This document shows positions 23,465 through 35,909 of a DNA stretch of 64,000 bases, in pieces. Source of the DNA: Pseudisothecium myosuroides (taxonomy: Eukaryota; Streptophyta; Bryopsida; Hypnales; Lembophyllaceae). Position numbers and translations under genes: made by a program. Each line of letters starts with the position of its first letter. Position 1 is the stretch's first letter. The notes beneath the pieces were generated by a model that was not told where the DNA came from, did no database searches, and saw only the letters and a list, made by a program, of their open reading frames with translations. The DNA is taken from positions 13,082,001 through 13,146,000 of the forward strand of contig OX637293.1 of the NCBI GenBank assembly GCA_951799445.1, in the 5' to 3' direction.

Positions 23465-23696
23465 GAGTAAGGAAGAAGCACCCAAAACCAACGGTGTACC
23501 CAATTGCGACAATTTCTAGATGAAGTAGTCATTCTAGAATGTAAATCTAGGTGGACCATAGATGACTTATCATTTTCATCGACAAACAATAAGCTATCTA
23601 TAGTCTACCTAGATTTTAAGTTCTAAAATGACTACACTGTCTATAAAATTGTCACAATTGGGTGCACTGTTGGTTTTGGGTGCTTCTCCCTTGCAG
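23465..23696. mobile_element. Fold-back MITE upstream of the APC6 3' end
   Basis: Two arms of about 100 bp face each other around 23580: AGAAGCACCCAAAACCAACG on the left, with a near-complement at about 23668-23688 on the right, continuing inward through 'acaattt', 'gtagtcatt' and 'aatctaggt' blocks. TSD not determined. Confidence 0.65.
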
Positions 23697-24102
23697 TCAG
23701 TCATTCAAACACTGAAAAAGCTCACCTGAGAAGCATAAGATTGACATCAGCAGAATGACGTGTTAGCGGAAGTTTCTATGGTTGCAATGGATCACTAGCC
23801 TGAACCAAAGTGCATGATTGTTATTCAGTCCAACCCCACCTGTCAGTCTCGCTGGTTTCCGCTACATGGAAAGTGCCCTACATTGCAGTTACAGATTTGA
23901 CGTGCCCATACCATTCTAAAGATTGAACTCTTACTTTTGTATATCTTGCACAACAGCATTAGTATGAACAGTAGGACTTCTAATTTTGTAGCAGACCTAG
24001 CAGAAATTTTAATACAATTTCTCTCAATTTATGAAATAAAATAGTGGAATACAAGCGAGGCTGAAATTTTTAGAGCAGTAGGAATGTGCTGGAGTCATCA
24101 TA

Positions 24103-27100
24103 TTAAGAAATGAGTGGCATTCCACTTAGTGAATAAAACTCAGCATCAGGAGCTGAACTCAAACGCAAGCATTCTTCTTGAAGCGCGCTGGTAAGCATCT
24201 CAGCAGTGAAAGTATCGTCCGACTTCAACCCAAGGGCCTGCCAACAAGCACTCCCATCGTCATCGCTAGTTTACAATAGTGGAGTCTAACATGACTAGAA
24301 GTCAAGGACGTTGCAGTTGAGTGCATATAAAACAATTATTTACGACAATAACCACAACATTGGTCAATTCGCAAGTTACAACATACCTTATGATAATAAT
24401 CAATAGCTTTGCCTGTGTTTCCCTGTGTTAAAAGAGACGACAAACTCAGCAATAGTGAAGGACGCTCCTTGTTCCTAAAGATATCCTAACTAAGACCACA
24501 AATAGGAAGCTCTAGGACATCATCAGCGTAGCCACAGGGCATGAATGTCATGCAAGAAGTATAAGCGACCTCCTTACTAGATCACTTTCAGGTTTTCTGG
24601 TATTTCAGGTATTACATGTACACAATTTGGTTCCACCTAAGTAACCCACAAGTGACCAAGTGACCAAAAGTGTCAGCTTCCACATCTATAAAAGTTGAAA
24701 CAAATCATTCAGGAAACTTCACGAAGGAAACAAATATATCAATAGAAACAAGAGATCATGTCTAACGTCATTGAAATTTGAATGATTCAAAATATGTTGT
24801 AAAAGTTACTATAAGCGACTTTGAGATTCCAAAGTGAACTTTCTATTTTTTGTTAGGGCACTTAGGAGTTAAAAATCATTTAATTAGTTACTCCATTTTA
24901 GAAGCAATGAAGACACACCTGGAGATGGAAAGTAAAACCCAGTGCAGCATATGTGCTGGCGCCTCTGGGAAATAGAGACAAGGCTCTCTCGTACATAGAA
25001 ATCGCTTCAGGGTACAACCTGCATAGATCCAAATTGCTGCATCAGTAAACCGATACAGAGAGCTTGAAAAGCAATAATCGTACAGGTTAAGGGTCAAAAA
25101 ACTCTGACTAGAAAGACAACATACTTAAGCTTCCTTAGACTATGGGCCAGATTTACGACGGTGGGCTCCCAAGCTTCTGTAAATGGTGGAGGAGCAAGTT
25201 GAAGAGCCTTCCTCAGGTAGCGAGAAGCTGTTTCATAACTGCCAATATCAATATGTAATCCTTGATCAGCCTTACAACCATGCAACGACTGAGACAAGAG
25301 CTCTAATGAAGTGAGAAAATATTTTGTAAAGGTCACTAGGTCATGATCTTTGTAACAGAAACCAAATCAGATAGTAGCAGTGCGTAGGAAGAAGATGCAA
25401 ACGCCAGACTGTCTCCAGCTAATTTTGAGCAGGAACTTTATGTGCTCACTAAGCGAAAATTATTGACACTTACTCTCTATTGCGATAAGCCATCACACCC
25501 ATCTCATTGTAGACAAGTGGGTCTGTCGGACATATCGATCTGGCTTGTAAGAAAAACTGCACAGACCAATAAAGTGTCACTTCTATGCCAACAATAGTAC
25601 CAAGGTAGGAACACAGTCTCTTCAAGTCGGATTTCCATGACCAAATATTCTTGAATGATATTTTGAGGAAACACAAATCGAAGCTGAGAAAATAAAACTT
25701 TGAATCGCAAAAACTCGGATGCCCGTACAATTAGTTATGATTTACCAACGTTGGAACTCCTAGTGATCTAAAAGATTCTTCACCCTAAAATTTGCAATTG
25801 CTTTAAATTATAATTTCAATATCAAACCTAGAATTAGATTAAACTAAGGGACACTATTTAGAACGGAAATTTTTTATTTTAAATCCAATCTTTAAGGGAA
25901 TGTCGTCCCAGAAATTGAGATCAACCTGAACTAGAAAGTGAAAAAACCGTTACAACAAGAATGCCCACGTACTTGCTCAGCAAGGTTGAGATTATTGGTC
26001 CGCAGATACTCCATCCCAATGCAAAGCGCTGGTAAATGACAGCTGCCATTATAGATAAGGTGATAATTAGAGCAAAAATAGTTGATGTTAAAACAATTCA
26101 TTGGTGGTCGAAACTGCAGAGAGATACCATACTGACTCCTATCTTGCCACAAGAAACTCAGAGTCTCCGAACCTATTCGAACTCCTTCATTAGCAGACAA
26201 TGCTCTGTTCATTTAAAATTTGAAAGATAAGACTGTACCCTGCAAACAAGCGAGCAGCTGTGCGATAGGCAGCCATAGCCTGATCGCTCTCATCTTGCGC
26301 AGCATATGCATTGCCGAAGCCAAGCCAAGCTGGTGCGAAGGAACCTTCTAGGGTGGTTGCCTTGCTGTAATAAAGATAAAAAAAACTTTGCCTTTAAGTA
26401 CTAGCCAATCACTATACTCAATGGCTTAGGAAATTTAGACAGTCACATGCTCATATGTAATTCAAATCGAAGCACTTACGTCAAAACGATGCTTCATACA
26501 CAACATGAACTCCACATGGCTTTTAAACATATTCTGAGTCATAAACCTCATGCAATCGAGCTACATTTTGCACAAGCAGCACGTGAAGCAATGAGGCATA
26601 AACAAGTACCATAACAAGAGAAGGACATAACAGGAACTATCAGATCACCAAGAATGAAGTCAAATAGGAGCTACCTCAACCAGAAAGATCATGCTGGTAA
26701 CAATCTTTAAAATCTAATAACATAAGATCTTGGCATCCGTACCAGAAGTAGCGCCGTGCATGATCAAATTGGCGAATGCAGTAATAGTAGCAGCCCACTG
26801 CAAACCAAGATATAGCTCTGTCCAAGGCACAAAATGTTAAAACATGAAATTTCTCAGTAAAGAAATACAAATTGTGCTACAATAGGAAACATTCATGCAA
26901 AACTAACAGCATAGAGTGTTAAGCATACACCCTCTAGCTACGGACGATCTTCAAAAAGAAAGAGACGACCAAAAGAAATGCAAGCATGACAGTTTCGTCT
27001 AAATTTATAATCAAAATAAGCGCTAAAGCATTTATTTCTCTAAATAACCCGAAATTGAGCTCAACTGAAGTGGAGTATGTCACACAGTCAGTTTGTACAG

Positions 27101-30100
27101 AAAAGCAACAACCACTTACTTTTGGGGATATTCTTGTACCAAATTATGAGCCCTCAAGAAAAGGTCGTTTTTACGTCCCAGCTCTAAGGCGGAACCAATA
27201 TGCAATGGCATACAATTAAGATGATAAGGGTCCTTCTCGAGAAGCCTGCATTATATCAAATGTGGATAAAATTCAGAAAAACTTTCATGAGCGGCATATT
27301 GCAAAGCAATTCCGATTCCAAACAGCTTCAAGTAAGTCTACTAAACACAGCATAACACCCTTCAAAAAGACTACATATTGCACTTACGCTTTGGTGGTGT
27401 CATAGCAGCGCTGAAATTCCCCTCGATGATAGAGATAATCTGCCCTACAAGCAATTACATCATTGTTATCCTTCAATGAACAACCCACTCTATCCTCCTC
27501 TGCTCGAGATTCATCCGGATCTTTTTCCAATTCCTGAAATTTCTCCTCAATGACTGATTCTTGTCCATACTGCATCCAAATGACAACATATTACATACAA
27601 CGTTAGCCTGCTCGCCGGGTTCCTGGTAATCCAAGGAAGAGATATACTAATATATGATTAACTGAAACATCTGCAATAACATTACCAGTATACAAACCTT
27701 TTTGGCACGGCACGAATATAGTAATGACAGCCAGCGGTCCTCTGGATCGAACTTCAGGGAACTCAGAAGGACGGTCTCTGATGGACACAAAAAAAACTTA
27801 AGCGCTGAGTCCATGTGGTGACATCCAAGTTAAATCACACCAGCAGCATACACCTAGTAAATCTTAGATGAATTCAAAGTGAAAATAATCAGTCCTTAGT
27901 AAGATTCCCACAATCACATCACTAAAAAATACGCCATCTAATTCAGCAAGCCTGAGACCATGTAAAATCGATAGTGCAGTTCCAGAATAGTTGAACAAGC
28001 GCCAGCATTTTTAATCGACAGCAAATTCGAATAAGTCCAGCGGACAGAACGTGGCATAAAAATTAATATAGGTGACTTTGAGGTGCTTTATACTAACAAT
28101 ATTCAGGTGCTTTCCGCTGAAGGGGATCGCAGGATTAGGCAATCATTCAATTTCCTTAGTGTTTTCATCCTCAAAAAGCGTCCTCCCTATGGTGCATATA
28201 CGTAGCCAGGATAAATGAGATTCCTCAGAGTGGAACAGAGGCGGAGGAGGGGATGCAACCGTACATGGGCCTACCTTCCTCGCTTGTCAGCATATGGTTG
28301 TCTATCAAATGCTCAAAAGCCTGCAAAAACACAATTATTGATTTCTCAAGACTAGCTGCGACTTCATTTCAAAACCAAAAGACAAGGTCAGCTCTCATCA
28401 TTATATCAGGATCAAAGATTAAAAGAAGTCAGATGACAGAATCACGGGCAGAGGATCACGGATAAGGGCCAGTATAGATGTGCGAACATATTAAAAGTTT
28501 GTGGTATTTGCGACACAATGACTCCAAAGGCAAAAGATAAACCCTAAACCTTGCTCAAGAGTGAATGAATGAATAAATGCACGATCAAAAATGAGCTCCC
28601 AGCACACCTCATAGCAGAACGGATCAGCCTTCAGTGCAGCTTTGTACCTAGAAAGAACAAAGGCTGCTAAAAATCAGAATCTATATCCTCAGCAGAATCA
28701 GCATGACTGTGACTGAACAAGATGAACAACAGCAGCCACGAAGAATGAGAGATGAAATAAATACTGGAGGGGGAAAAAAGATTTCGTAGATCAAATAAGA
28801 ATGCTTAGACCGGATGAACTCAAACCAACATCATGATTAACGGATTCCTTCCAGAAACTAGGACACACTCAGTGATATGTGTATTGACGTGGTCAGAACA
28901 GTGACCACTACTCTCTTGCTAGGTTCCTGACAACCAGGCATATGGAATAGTAAATGAGACGGCACATACCATCGTAATGCTCGAGCTCTATTCTCCAAAG
29001 CTTCAAAGGCACGTCCTCGCAATAGACATATTGCTGCACCAATCTGTATGGCGAAATGTTACGCTAAATACAAGCAATTTCTTCAGAGAAGAACCAAAAA
29101 TATACAGTAGCAGAGCACACAACATACTCACATTTATCTCCCGTTCCTCAGCATTCTTGTCGAGTAATTCAGTGTCTTGGTCATCTGCCACCAGCACGTT
29201 GCCTTCTTCATCAACTTCGTTATCACCAAGCATTAGCAAACACTCATCCCACTCTTTAACCTCCTCCTACAAACAAGTCCAAAATGTCAGATATGCACAC
29301 TAACCTCTATCCAAACTTTCAAATGACAAAAGATACTAGGCGATTCAAACTTTAGCATCAGCGTATCAAGTCTTCCTGGTAAGAGGAAAGGGCACTTCTC
29401 GATACTTAGAGGTTATAGCTCAAGGTTGCTGCCTTTAGGAACTGAGAAGCGGATTCAAATCGACAAATAGGATACCACCGGCAGTAAGTTGAATTCTTCG
29501 CGAATCGCCTAGTGTAATTTCGATAGAGTGTAAATGCAGTATTTTAATGTCCACAACATTAACGAGATGACAAGGCATGACACAGGCAAAGCTTACCAAA
29601 CATTTGGCAGCAAGATAACGGAAGCGCAAGTCAGCAGTGACAAGGTTATGCCTCCGTAATAAATGTAGTGCTCTCCGGTACTGCTTTCCGAGGTACAATG
29701 CCTGTGCCTGAATTCCATAAACAATTCGGTTAGGTGCGCATCCTACAAGGACAGCATTCCCAGCCCACTCACGGTATGTGTATGACACATTGCAAAATGG
29801 GACAAAGTTTATTTAAAACGATATCGTCTCTATGAGTATTCGAAGAAATCGCTCATAATAGTTTGAAATAGAGTCAGCGGAAAAAGGTATACTTTAATCT
29901 CATATTCCTGAATTCGACTAAGAAAGTTTTATTCTCGAGAGAAGGGAAACAGCATTGCTCATTATGAAATTGAGTTTGACACTCGTGAGAATCGAAAAAA
30001 TGCCCGCTCTAAGAGCAAGAACTGCATCATGCCTACACCCAAGATTGACATTGATTGAAGCACTTAAACCCTAAACCCAAGATGAAACTGCTCGTAAAGT

Positions 30101-30765
30101 GACAACGGGTATCTCCACAAGCTTGGATGTGAGGAGGAAAGGACATTTAATAACTCTAAAGGGAAATATTCACCAACTTCGAGCCTAACGGTTCCCAAAC
30201 ACAATATTCATAGAACCTACAATATTCCAAGGCGGTAAAAGCTTCGCATGGAAAATACTCAGAAAAAGTTGAAGAAAATAGATAAGTCAACGCAAATTAC
30301 ATCTCAAAAGAGATTTGGATCAGTCAGACCATTCTCACACCACTGGTCACCTACAAAAACCCTAAACCATCAGAAATTTAAGTCATTCGAACCATAAACA
30401 CAATTAGGAGCAGAGCATTGTCAGCTGACAAAGAAGCACTGCAGCACAAGTCAAGCAGAGTCCCAAACAAAATTCGCAGCTTCATATTGTTCTGGGGGAA
30501 CTACATAAATTCAATTTTAAAACGATCGAATACCTACATAAATATTTAAAATCTGCATGTTCAAAAATTGCGTTCGAAACTGCTCAACGCAAATCAACAT
30601 GAAAGAGGGCGTTACAAAATGGCTTGCCTGCATGTACAAATCCTGCGTCGCATTTCCGGCCAACGTCGCGAGCTTGTCAGCGAAGAAAATGGCGGACGAG
30701 TACAAATGCTTCCCCAAGCAATCCCTCACCACCGCCCGCAGCTTCTCCACCTCCTCTTCTCTCAT
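24103..30765 (-). CDS. APC6: Anaphase-promoting complex subunit 6 (CDC16), complete
   Basis: Seventeen exons: 30628-30765, 29597-29707, 29132-29266, 28970-29043, 28608-28647, 28275-28320, 27698-27777, 27388-27569, 27120-27245, 26743-26817, 26239-26364, 25973-26042, 25474-25556, 25125-25238, 24919-25018, 24387-24422, 24103-24237. They join in phase to 556 residues, close to the usual plant length. The start fits plant APC6 (MREEEVEKLRAVVRDCLGKH). Further landmarks are FRYLAAKCL (about 75-83), SWFAVGCYYYC (314-324), CHLPALCIGMEYL (379-391), SICPTDPLVYNEMGV (408-422) and TEAWEPTVVNLAH (449-461), all in tandem TPR helices. The protein is a scaffold TPR subunit of the APC/C ubiquitin ligase, which degrades cyclins and securin in the nucleus and cytoplasm; that role is known for the family. 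GTG codons upstream are not used: the ATG at 30763-30765 gives the conserved N-terminus. All introns are GT-AG except intron 1, which is GC-AG (CAG|GCAAGC). Confidence 0.96.
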
Positions 30766-31200
30766 TCTGCTCTCTTCTTCCACTTGCACCTCCTCTTCGA
30801 TTTTCCAACTTCGAGTTCTCTTTCACAAACACAAGACTTCGATCACCCTAACCTTGGACGACACGAATTCGCCCGCGACAGCAACTCCACTCAGAAATAT
30901 TTATAAAAACATTATGGTAGCGACATTCGTGAAGGACTTTGTTATGTGTTCAGCACGATTTCGCAATATCAGATTTGTTTGGAACTCTAATCGATCAATC
31001 CATGAAAATGATAAGCAGCAAAGGCGATCAAAGAGTTGAATGCTCGGCAAAGTTTGAATTGGAGAGGAGACAGAACGGCGACGAAAACGCAGTTTAGCGC
31101 GCGAGAGCGGAGCGACGAGATGTGTGCCATTCGTTGACGAGGACGAAGATTTCCGACCGTCGACGGACGAAAACCTACCATTCATTTCTGGAGCTTCGTG
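30766..31200 (-). promoter_or_regulatory. Upstream/5' UTR region of APC6
   Basis: Directly upstream of the APC6 ATG and GC-richer than its surroundings. It is conserved in the duplicated locus at about 49470-49870 along its whole length, although frames there are broken. Open readings here (30901-31185, minus) show no family similarity and differ between the two copies, so I treat it as promoter/leader. No confident TATA box. Confidence 0.5.
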
Positions 31201-31417
31201 GAATTAGCATCTATGAATTTTGAAGTTGGATTCACATATGGTTCTAAAAGCGTCCATATTCTAACATGTTCACCTTTGGTACATCACCAAATGCAATTGG
31301 TACATTGAAGAAAGCAATATGCACCTTTGTGATAACCCTCTAATGTCCACGTGACTCGAAAGTGATTTTTAGAGTGAAAAAAATAGAAATAACTCATAAC
31401 TTCATAGGAATTGCATA

Positions 31418-31624
31418 ACATTCGGTAGCATTGGTTGGCACTGCCTTGGTTCTACAGTGGAGGGTGTGGAATATTCCACACACAATAGTCTTTATGTCCA
31501 CTCCCTTTTCTCTATATCTTCCACCTATTCAATAGCTCAACTGGTAAAGTATTGGTTTGGGTGTGGAATATTCCACACCTAACATTGTAGAGCCAAGGCA
31601 ATGTTTAGTAATGCTACTAAATGT
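31418..31624. mobile_element. TA-flanked fold-back MITE, 207 bp
   Basis: The inverted ends are ACATTCGGTAGCATT and its near-complement, TA on both sides (31416-31417 and 31625-31626), with an inner GTGTGGAATATTCCACAC palindrome at both arms. It is absent from the duplicate locus at 49355-51543. The centre contains TAGCTCAACTGG (31533-31544), resembling a tRNA A box. Confidence 0.7.
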
Positions 31625-32049
31625 TATATGGAAGTGAGTTAGGAATGGAGGTTTCTAATTTTTTTTGATGGTAAATAAATTGGAGCAATTTGATCTTAAT
31701 CGCGTACAATTGCATGTAAGAATTATTTGTATTTATACACAACTATATTGCCAATCTTTATATAATACATAGAAATAGATGAAAATAGATGGAAAGAATT
31801 GCAAAAGATGTATCCCTTCCGTATCTTGAACAATATTGGCAGTGCTGTGGGGGGAAAGCTAAGACAAAGATGATACAAGTGGATACTTACTTTCTACAAA
31901 GAAGGTTGCCATAAATAATTACAATGTATAATATACTATATAGAAATGTTTTCACTACTTTTAGGTATAATGGTCAAAACTGTGCTTTTTTGAGTCTTTT
32001 TTCATCTTCTATTGTAGACGTTGGCTTCAAGTCTCCATTTTAGTACAAT

Positions 32050-33130
32050 TGCTCAATCTATTCTCCTAAGTGCAAAGTATCAAAAAAATTACTTCATGCA
32101 AAGTGTCACATTTTCGTCCACATTGTTTTCAATCCGTTTGTTCTTATTAAATCCTAATTTCTCCAGAACTTCTCGATAAATTGATTGATAAACCCTTTTT
32201 GGTGCCATTGCATTGCACTGGGATTTGTTCTCATGTAATTTGCTTAGGGTAACATTGGGTGGATGTTATTTGGAAGGAAATCTTTGCTATTTTCGTTTGA
32301 TATCTGAATGCAAAACTTGCAATGAAACCCCCTTCCTCCGCCAACATTTTGGGCGCGAAGCTGTTTTTCAGAGGAAGTGGGGAACATATTTTCCAAGGCA
32401 CATTGATACACTAAGCTGTGAGGTATGTAATATGCTCTAAAAGTGACCATTTAAGGGCTGGTCTGCCTTTTTCATAGCTTTTCATGAATAGAAATATTTT
32501 TGGATCATTTTTCAGAGAAAGAAAAATGGATGCAGAACACAAGTGGTTTCATATTTTTTGAATCATTTTTGAATTACTTATGAATTTTAAAAAAAAAACT
32601 GTTGTAGGCACCTATTTGTGACCTTAGGTCTTCCAAAATCCGACCACTTGCAACTTCTAAAGTGATTTGAGTAAATGAAGGCCAATGATTGGGTCTTGCA
32701 AGAAATAATGCTTTTCTCTCGATTCTCTCAATGGCTTAAGAGGTCCATTTAAAGGCCACCTAATGTCCATTTCAGACCTAAATATAGGATCCATTTGAAG
32801 AGGCCGCTCGCTTTTAGAGCAGATTACCTTATGTCTAATAGGATCTGAATAAACACAAATTGAGCAAGGTTTGTAATATTACTTTTGTTAGCAATTGAAG
32901 AACATTTGAGTACATTTAACATGTATCTTGTAGACACTGTGTGCGTAAACTGTGGACTGCTTTTCAAGTGTTTTTTTGTTAGCAAGTGTTGATTATAAGT
33001 GTTCCCAAACTTGAACAAATGTTTTCATGGTCAAACTTTGAATGTTGTTAAGCAAGAATCTATAATAGTGGTTGCTACCTTCGGCTATTTGGTGTTGATA
33101 CCTTAAAATCTTTACTATATTGTCTTGCAG
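32050..33130 (+). repeat. Dispersed repeat, copy at about 35080-36510
   Basis: Both copies share 'caaagtgtcacatttt', 'ccaacattttggg', 'gaggtatgtaat', 'ggatctgaat', 'gcaagtgttgatta' and 'gttaagcaagaatctataat' in the same order. This copy is interrupted by the MITE at 32426-32829; the other by a microsatellite, a tandem repeat and a different MITE. Confidence 0.7.
32426..32829. mobile_element. TA-flanked MITE, GCTCTAAAAG subfamily
   Basis: The ends are TGTAATATGCTCTAAAAGTG and, complemented, AGGTAATCTGCTCTAAAAG, with TA before and after. It is highly similar along its whole length to 40334-40742 and, more distantly, to 50070-50492. The related repeat copy near 36030 lacks the insert. The left terminal bases are eroded. 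Confidence 0.75.
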
Positions 33131-33132
33131 TG

Positions 33133-34070
33133 GGGTAGTCTCCTCTTAACCCCTAAATGCCCAAGGCACCAATTTTTGATGTCGACAATACTTTGAAGTT
33201 AAGTAAAACCTAATCAAATTGCTATTTTTAGTAGTTTATATTTTTGTAAAATTCTTTTTGAAGTCTAGTTTCAGCATCAAAAATCTGATTTTTAATATGA
33301 TTGATTATGATTTTTCTATTCAAGATTTTGTATAAGGGTACCCATTGTAATCTTGATTTTCCGTAGTGTTGAGGGCTTAGTCTTGGAAATGAGCCTTAAA
33401 TACACTAGATCTTTGAGAAAAAAGCACATTAGAAATTCATTAAAAAAAATGTATAGTAGACTTTGTGAAGCCATAAATTGATTGGGGTTATGCATGTTAG
33501 GCCCTTTAACCTCATATTTTTTTGGTGACCACCTTTTTAGATTTGACATGTGAAAAAAGGATTGAAAGAATTTTTTAGTTTTAATACCCTCATAATCAAA
33601 CATTATAATCTTTCAATCCCTAAGTGATATTTTTGTGTTTTCTTTTCCCATGTGATCTCTAACATGTCTAGTTTGAATTTGTACGGTTACAATTTAAAAA
33701 AATTGATACAACTAATCAAAATGTTGACTTTTTGTTCAATTTAGAGCAAATTCCTAGAAGTTCAAAATAGGCCTTGGGCATTTAGGGGTTAAAGCGACCA
33801 TGTAAGAGCTGATTGCCTTTGAAGGGAAGCTAAACTTCTTGAAACAATTTTTAGTAAATTATAGTAGGAAGAAAGATGGAATTGGCATCTAACCCAAGTC
33901 GTTTCATATTTTTTGAACCTTCATGGAATTAGTTACAAGTTTTTTATTTAGAAACGGAGTGGTCACTAAAAGTAACCACTTCCTGAAATGTACACTATTG
34001 ATGCATTCAAGAAAGTCAAATGTACTTTTGTGCCATGGTCACTTTTAGAGCATACTACCTTAATCACATT
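33133..34070. mobile_element. TA-flanked MITE (host) split by a TTAA element
   Basis: The right end is ...TTTTAGAGCATACTACCT followed by TA (34071-34072). The left end GGGTAGTCTCCTC lies at 33133-33145, separated from the rest by the TTAA element at 33150-33788. With the insert removed, the host (about 295 bp) is a reverse-oriented copy of 54363-54671. Confidence 0.75.
33150..33788. mobile_element. TTAA-type non-autonomous element, 639 bp
   Basis: The 18-bp terminal repeats are perfect (CCCCTAAATGCCCAAGGC), flanked by TTAA on both sides (33146-33149 and 33789-33792). The uninterrupted host copy at 54363-54671 has a single TTAA at the same place. Piggybac- or Kolobok-like; non-coding. Confidence 0.88.
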
Positions 34071-34571
34071 CCGCAATTAATGGCCATGTCATTAGCTTCA
34101 AAATTTTGGAGATGAAGGTGAACCTCTTTGTTGAGGGAGGCTTGGCAAACCTCTCATGTTCAACACACTAAATTTGTGGAATCACAATGAATATTGAGAC
34201 CATAGGAGCTTGTCCAAAATCAATTTTTCATTTTCTAACCTTTGCTAGCAATCTTAGATTTCCAAAATGAACTCAAATTTTTCATTTGTAATAAACTATA
34301 CATCCCAACCATTAGAAAAAATTTAGCCCTCAGGAGGGCTCCTTCCCTTTGACAAAGGGGTTGTGAGTTCCTCACACTAGAACTCATAGCCCCTTTGAGG
34401 GACAATGGTCACTATTCATCATCAATGATGAATAGTGACCACAATAAAATAAAATTAAATAATTAAATAATTAATAATTAATAATTAAAAATAAAAAAAT
34501 AAAAAAATAAAAATTTAGGCTGACGAGGATAATTTCGGCCATATCAGAGTTGGGAATTTTGAAATTCCATA

Positions 34572-34572
<1 letters not shown>

Positions 34573-34626
<54 letters not shown>

Positions 34627-34627
34627 T
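34573..34627. repeat. (TTA)n microsatellite
   Basis: About 18 uninterrupted ATT/TTA units, next to an A/T-only simple tract at about 34444-34515. Confidence 0.95.
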
Positions 34628-35264
34628 TATTTTTTCTAAATTATATTATTGAATTGTCCAGCGCAAATCAAGCCTTGCAATTTGCTAGCCAAAAAAAAAT
34701 CCGTTTTTTCAACTAGCATTCCTTGATGTCCAAGAACTCACAACCCTCTGGGAGACTCATATTTCTTCTAATGATTTTTTTTATAGGGGACCAAGTGTTT
34801 GGGTTGCTAATTCGTACTCCTTGCAATACATATTAGTGGGCAATACAAAATTCTTTCTTAAACAATTGAAGGACCACATTGATTTATGTTTATTTTGAGT
34901 GATAATTAGATCTAATTATCACTCAAAATTTTCAGCAAGTAATTCTCTACTTCTTAGTACCTAGGGGAAATCATTGACTTGTTCTATTTGAATTTGTACA
35001 GTACACATGCTTTTGGAAGAAAGTGTGTTTTTTATCCATATTTTTCATTTTTGATTCATGGACATCCATCTAGAGAGATCTTTCTACACTATCCAATCCA
35101 TTCTACTCAGTGCAAAGTGTCACATTTTCATCCACATTGTTTTTCATCCATTTGTTCTTACTAAATCCTAATGACAGATTCAATCTCCAAAACTTCTTAA
35201 TGAAACCTTGACAGATTGAAAATCTGTGCTACAGCATTTTTGTTTGATCCATATCTTAAGACAG

Positions 35265-35323
35265 GTTGTTTGTTTGTTTGTTTGTTTGTTTGTTTGTTTG
35301 TTTTGTTTGTTTGTTTTGTTTGT
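35265..35323. repeat. (TTTG)n microsatellite
   Basis: TTTG repeated about 13 times with two one-base slips. It generates spurious Cys/Leu/Phe/Val-rich open frames. Confidence 0.95.
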
Positions 35324-35324
35324 C

Positions 35325-35690
35325 ACGTCGAGATCTCCCGGACCGTGCGTCCCCTGGGGGCATGCTTGGTACCATCGGAAAGCCCTCGGCGAGGAGGGGT
35401 GCACAGGCTTGGTTTCGTGGCATTTGGACCTACGGTGCGAAAGTTATGGATTTTCGAGTTATTTTTGGATCTTAAAAATTAGTAAATCATGTATCTTTTG
35501 AACCATGTGTCAATTTGTCATGTTTTGGGTACCGTTAGAAAGCCCTGGGCGAGGAGGGGTGCATGAGCTTTGTTTCATGACATTTGGACCTACAGAGGGA
35601 AAGGTAAGGGTTTTTGAGTTATTTTGGGTTCTTAAAATGACTTTTACTTTTGTTTTGGGTGTGGCAACGGCACAGGGCTACACTAGTATA
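35325..35690 (+). repeat. Two imperfect tandem units; relatives at 53060-53660
   Basis: Units at about 35365-35490 and 35520-35645 share 'gaaagccct', 'ggcgaggaggggtgca', 'catttggacctac' and the downstream 'ttttgagttattttgg'. The tail 'gtggcaacggca' recurs at about 53625. The 53-kb copies carry the same 'ggacctatagtgtg' core. Confidence 0.65.
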
Positions 35691-35693
35691 GAT

Positions 35694-35909
35694 TAGGGTG
35701 GATTGACCCCCTCGCTCGGCCTTACCAGGGGTGCATGTAAAAAAAAAGCCCCCTATTTTGGGCCGATCCAGGGAATATTAGTTATCCCATTGAAGTAATT
35801 AGGGGTCTCTGATCTCAAATATGAATTCAAAATTTGCAAAAAAAAATTTGTGCGGAAAACAGGGTCGGCCCGCAGGGCCGAGCGAGGGGGTCAGTTCACC
35901 CCGGCCCTA
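35694..35909. mobile_element. MITE with GC-rich fold-back arms (35-kb copy)
   Basis: The arms contain a perfect 17-bp inverted pair, GACCCCCTCGCTCGGCC and GGCCGAGCGAGGGGGTC. The core matches that of 13462-13682 ('caaatatgaattcaaaattt'), although the arms do not. A CTAGTATA sequence occurs just outside each edge. Confidence 0.65.

Larger units (their letters stand above)
30657..32025. repeat. Source segment of the APC6 5' duplication
   Basis: It is collinear with 49355-51543: part of APC6 exon 1, its leader, then shared intergenic text ('acatcaccaaatgcaattgg', 'gcaatatgcacctttgtgat', 'cttggcttcaa' near the ends). Each copy carries private insertions: a MITE at 31418-31624 here, and a MITE at 50070-50492 in the other copy. 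Confidence 0.8.

Noticed and set aside
30766..30789. N-terminal extension of APC6 from an upstream GTG
   Set aside because: The ATG at 30763-30765 gives the conserved plant N-terminus; a GTG start is not expected in a nuclear gene.
30901..31185. Open frame upstream of APC6 on the same strand
   Set aside because: Its reading is broken and altered in the duplicated locus (49650-49847), so it behaves as leader or promoter DNA rather than as protein.
34441..34627. Origin or organellar insert suggested by A/T-only tract
   Set aside because: It is simple-sequence DNA next to a (TTA)n microsatellite without any organellar gene.
35216..35501. Three overlapping Cys/Leu/Phe/Val-rich open frames
   Set aside because: They are translations of the TTTG microsatellite and the adjoining tandem repeat.
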